Position numbers and translations under genes: made by a program
Assembly: GCA_030635465.1 (NCBI GenBank)
Contig: DAOVYU010000054.1
Coordinates: 1-6,786 of the forward strand
Direction of reading: 5' to 3'
DNA length: 6,786 nucleotides
From: Bacteroidales bacterium
Lineage (GTDB): Bacteria > Bacteroidota > Bacteroidia > Bacteroidales > JAADJA01
Notes under the pieces: model-generated
Told to the model about the DNA's origin: nothing
What the model saw: the letters and a program-made list of their open reading frames with translations, nothing else
The model's database searches: none
Part shown: positions 6,300 through 6,786 of the stretch, one piece after another
How the letters are laid out: the number at the start of each line of letters is the position of its first letter
How positions within the stretch are numbered: the stretch's first letter is position 1

Positions 6300-6786
6300 T
6301 TAATTTATTAGTTTCCCCTCAAACGCCTTCTTCAAAATACTTTGCCTAAGCGTTTCCGCTTGTTTCAGGCTTTGGCTGATGGTTTCTTCAATTTTACCGC
6401 AGACAGTTAGTTTGCTTTCTAATTCATCTACAATATTATATTGTTCCTTCAAAGAAGGTAATGGAATTCTAACTTTTTCTAAAATGTCTACATTTATATT
6501 TTTTTGGGCTGTAGCAGGTGCCAATTTCCCCAATGCTGCTTTATAAAAAATAAAAAAATAGTTTGTGTATTTGTTTAATAACAATCTTTCTTCACAAACC
6601 AAACCAACTACACTATCGGGAAAACAAGCATCAAAAGATAAGATTGCAGTATCCCCGATATTTGCAGCAATTGTAATACATAAAGTACCTTTCGGCCAGA
6701 GTTTACTTTGTTGAAGCCCTAATTCACTATACGTTTGACTAAACTGTCTGATGTAACCCCCATTTGCATTTCTAATATCTCCAGTC
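6300..6786 (-). CDS. hsdS: type I restriction-modification specificity subunit HsdS (3' part)
   Basis: HsdS reads the two halves of the target site and holds two HsdM (and two HsdR) subunits. Only the C-terminal 161 residues lie in the window, since the frame is open to the right edge. The first visible part, GDIRNANGGYIRQF... to KGTLCITIAANIGDTAIL, is the end of a target recognition domain, most likely the second. It is followed by TAQKNINVDILEKVRIPLP, the standard exit of such domains. The remainder (about 110-150: LKEQYNIVDELESKL..., LKQAETLRQSILKKAFEGKL) is the conserved coiled-coil helix and C-terminal conserved segment. The protein ends normally with TAA at 6300. A TTG at 6600-6602 lies inside the domain and is not a plausible start. 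The first recognition domain is outside the window, so target specificity cannot be judged. Confidence 0.93.
   Translation of the reverse strand, partial: TGDIRNANGGYIRQFSQTYSELGLQQSKLWPKGTLCITIAANIGDTAILSFDACFPDSVVGLVCEERLLLNKYTNYFFIFYKAALGKLAPATAQKNINVDILEKVRIPLPSLKEQYNIVDELESKLTVCGKIEETISQSLKQAETLRQSILKKAFEGKLIN

Noticed and set aside
6300..6602. Separate 100-codon gene starting at TTG
   Set aside because: The same frame is open to the right edge and encodes continuous HsdS recognition-domain sequence, so it is the 3' part of hsdS and not a short gene.
1..6786. CRISPR array, tRNA, rRNA or transposase
   Set aside because: No regularly spaced repeats, cloverleaf-like sequence, rRNA signature or transposase motif was seen on either strand.

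Overview
The window is AT-rich bacterial DNA. The type I restriction specificity and methylation proteins and the AT-biased codon use look most like a member of the Bacteroidota. That assignment is inference, because no rRNA or other phylogenetic marker is present. All six well-supported protein genes read leftward on the minus strand.

Right block (about 6786 down to 2137, transcribed right to left): a type I restriction-modification operon. It enters the window as the 3' part of hsdS. After an 11-base gap comes a 710-residue DUF262 (GmrSD-type) protein with an HNH-like region and a Schlafen AlbA_2 domain fused at its C-terminus. Its stop overlaps the start of hsdM, the N6-adenine methyltransferase subunit. 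The 3' end of hsdM overlaps a 176-residue gene of unknown function. hsdR is not in the window and may lie upstream, beyond the right edge. Where junctions are visible they are overlapping or nearly so, so the four genes are probably one transcript. The type I complex would methylate and, with HsdR, restrict DNA. The DUF262 protein may add a second, nucleotide-driven nuclease or sensing activity.

Middle (1902-2136): an intergenic stretch with a strong Shine-Dalgarno sequence for the next gene, a possible -10 element, and one copy of an imperfect 32-base repeat. The 176-residue gene appears to have lost its original C-terminus through a one-base frameshift at an A run. The alternative frame ends inside that repeat.

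Left block (1901 down to 226): a two-gene module. The first gene encodes a four-helix membrane protein with a cytoplasmic central domain that carries an RNxxxH motif. An ATGA overlap couples it to a cytosolic alpha/beta hydrolase with a readable Ser-Asp-His triad. The module lies next to a restriction operon and is bracketed by the two repeat copies, so it is a reasonable candidate for an undescribed defence or accessory cassette.

Left edge (1-225): possibly the 3' end of a plus-strand gene, then the second repeat copy and a cluster of short GC-rich hairpins. No tRNA, rRNA, CRISPR array, insertion sequence or clear intrinsic terminator was found.
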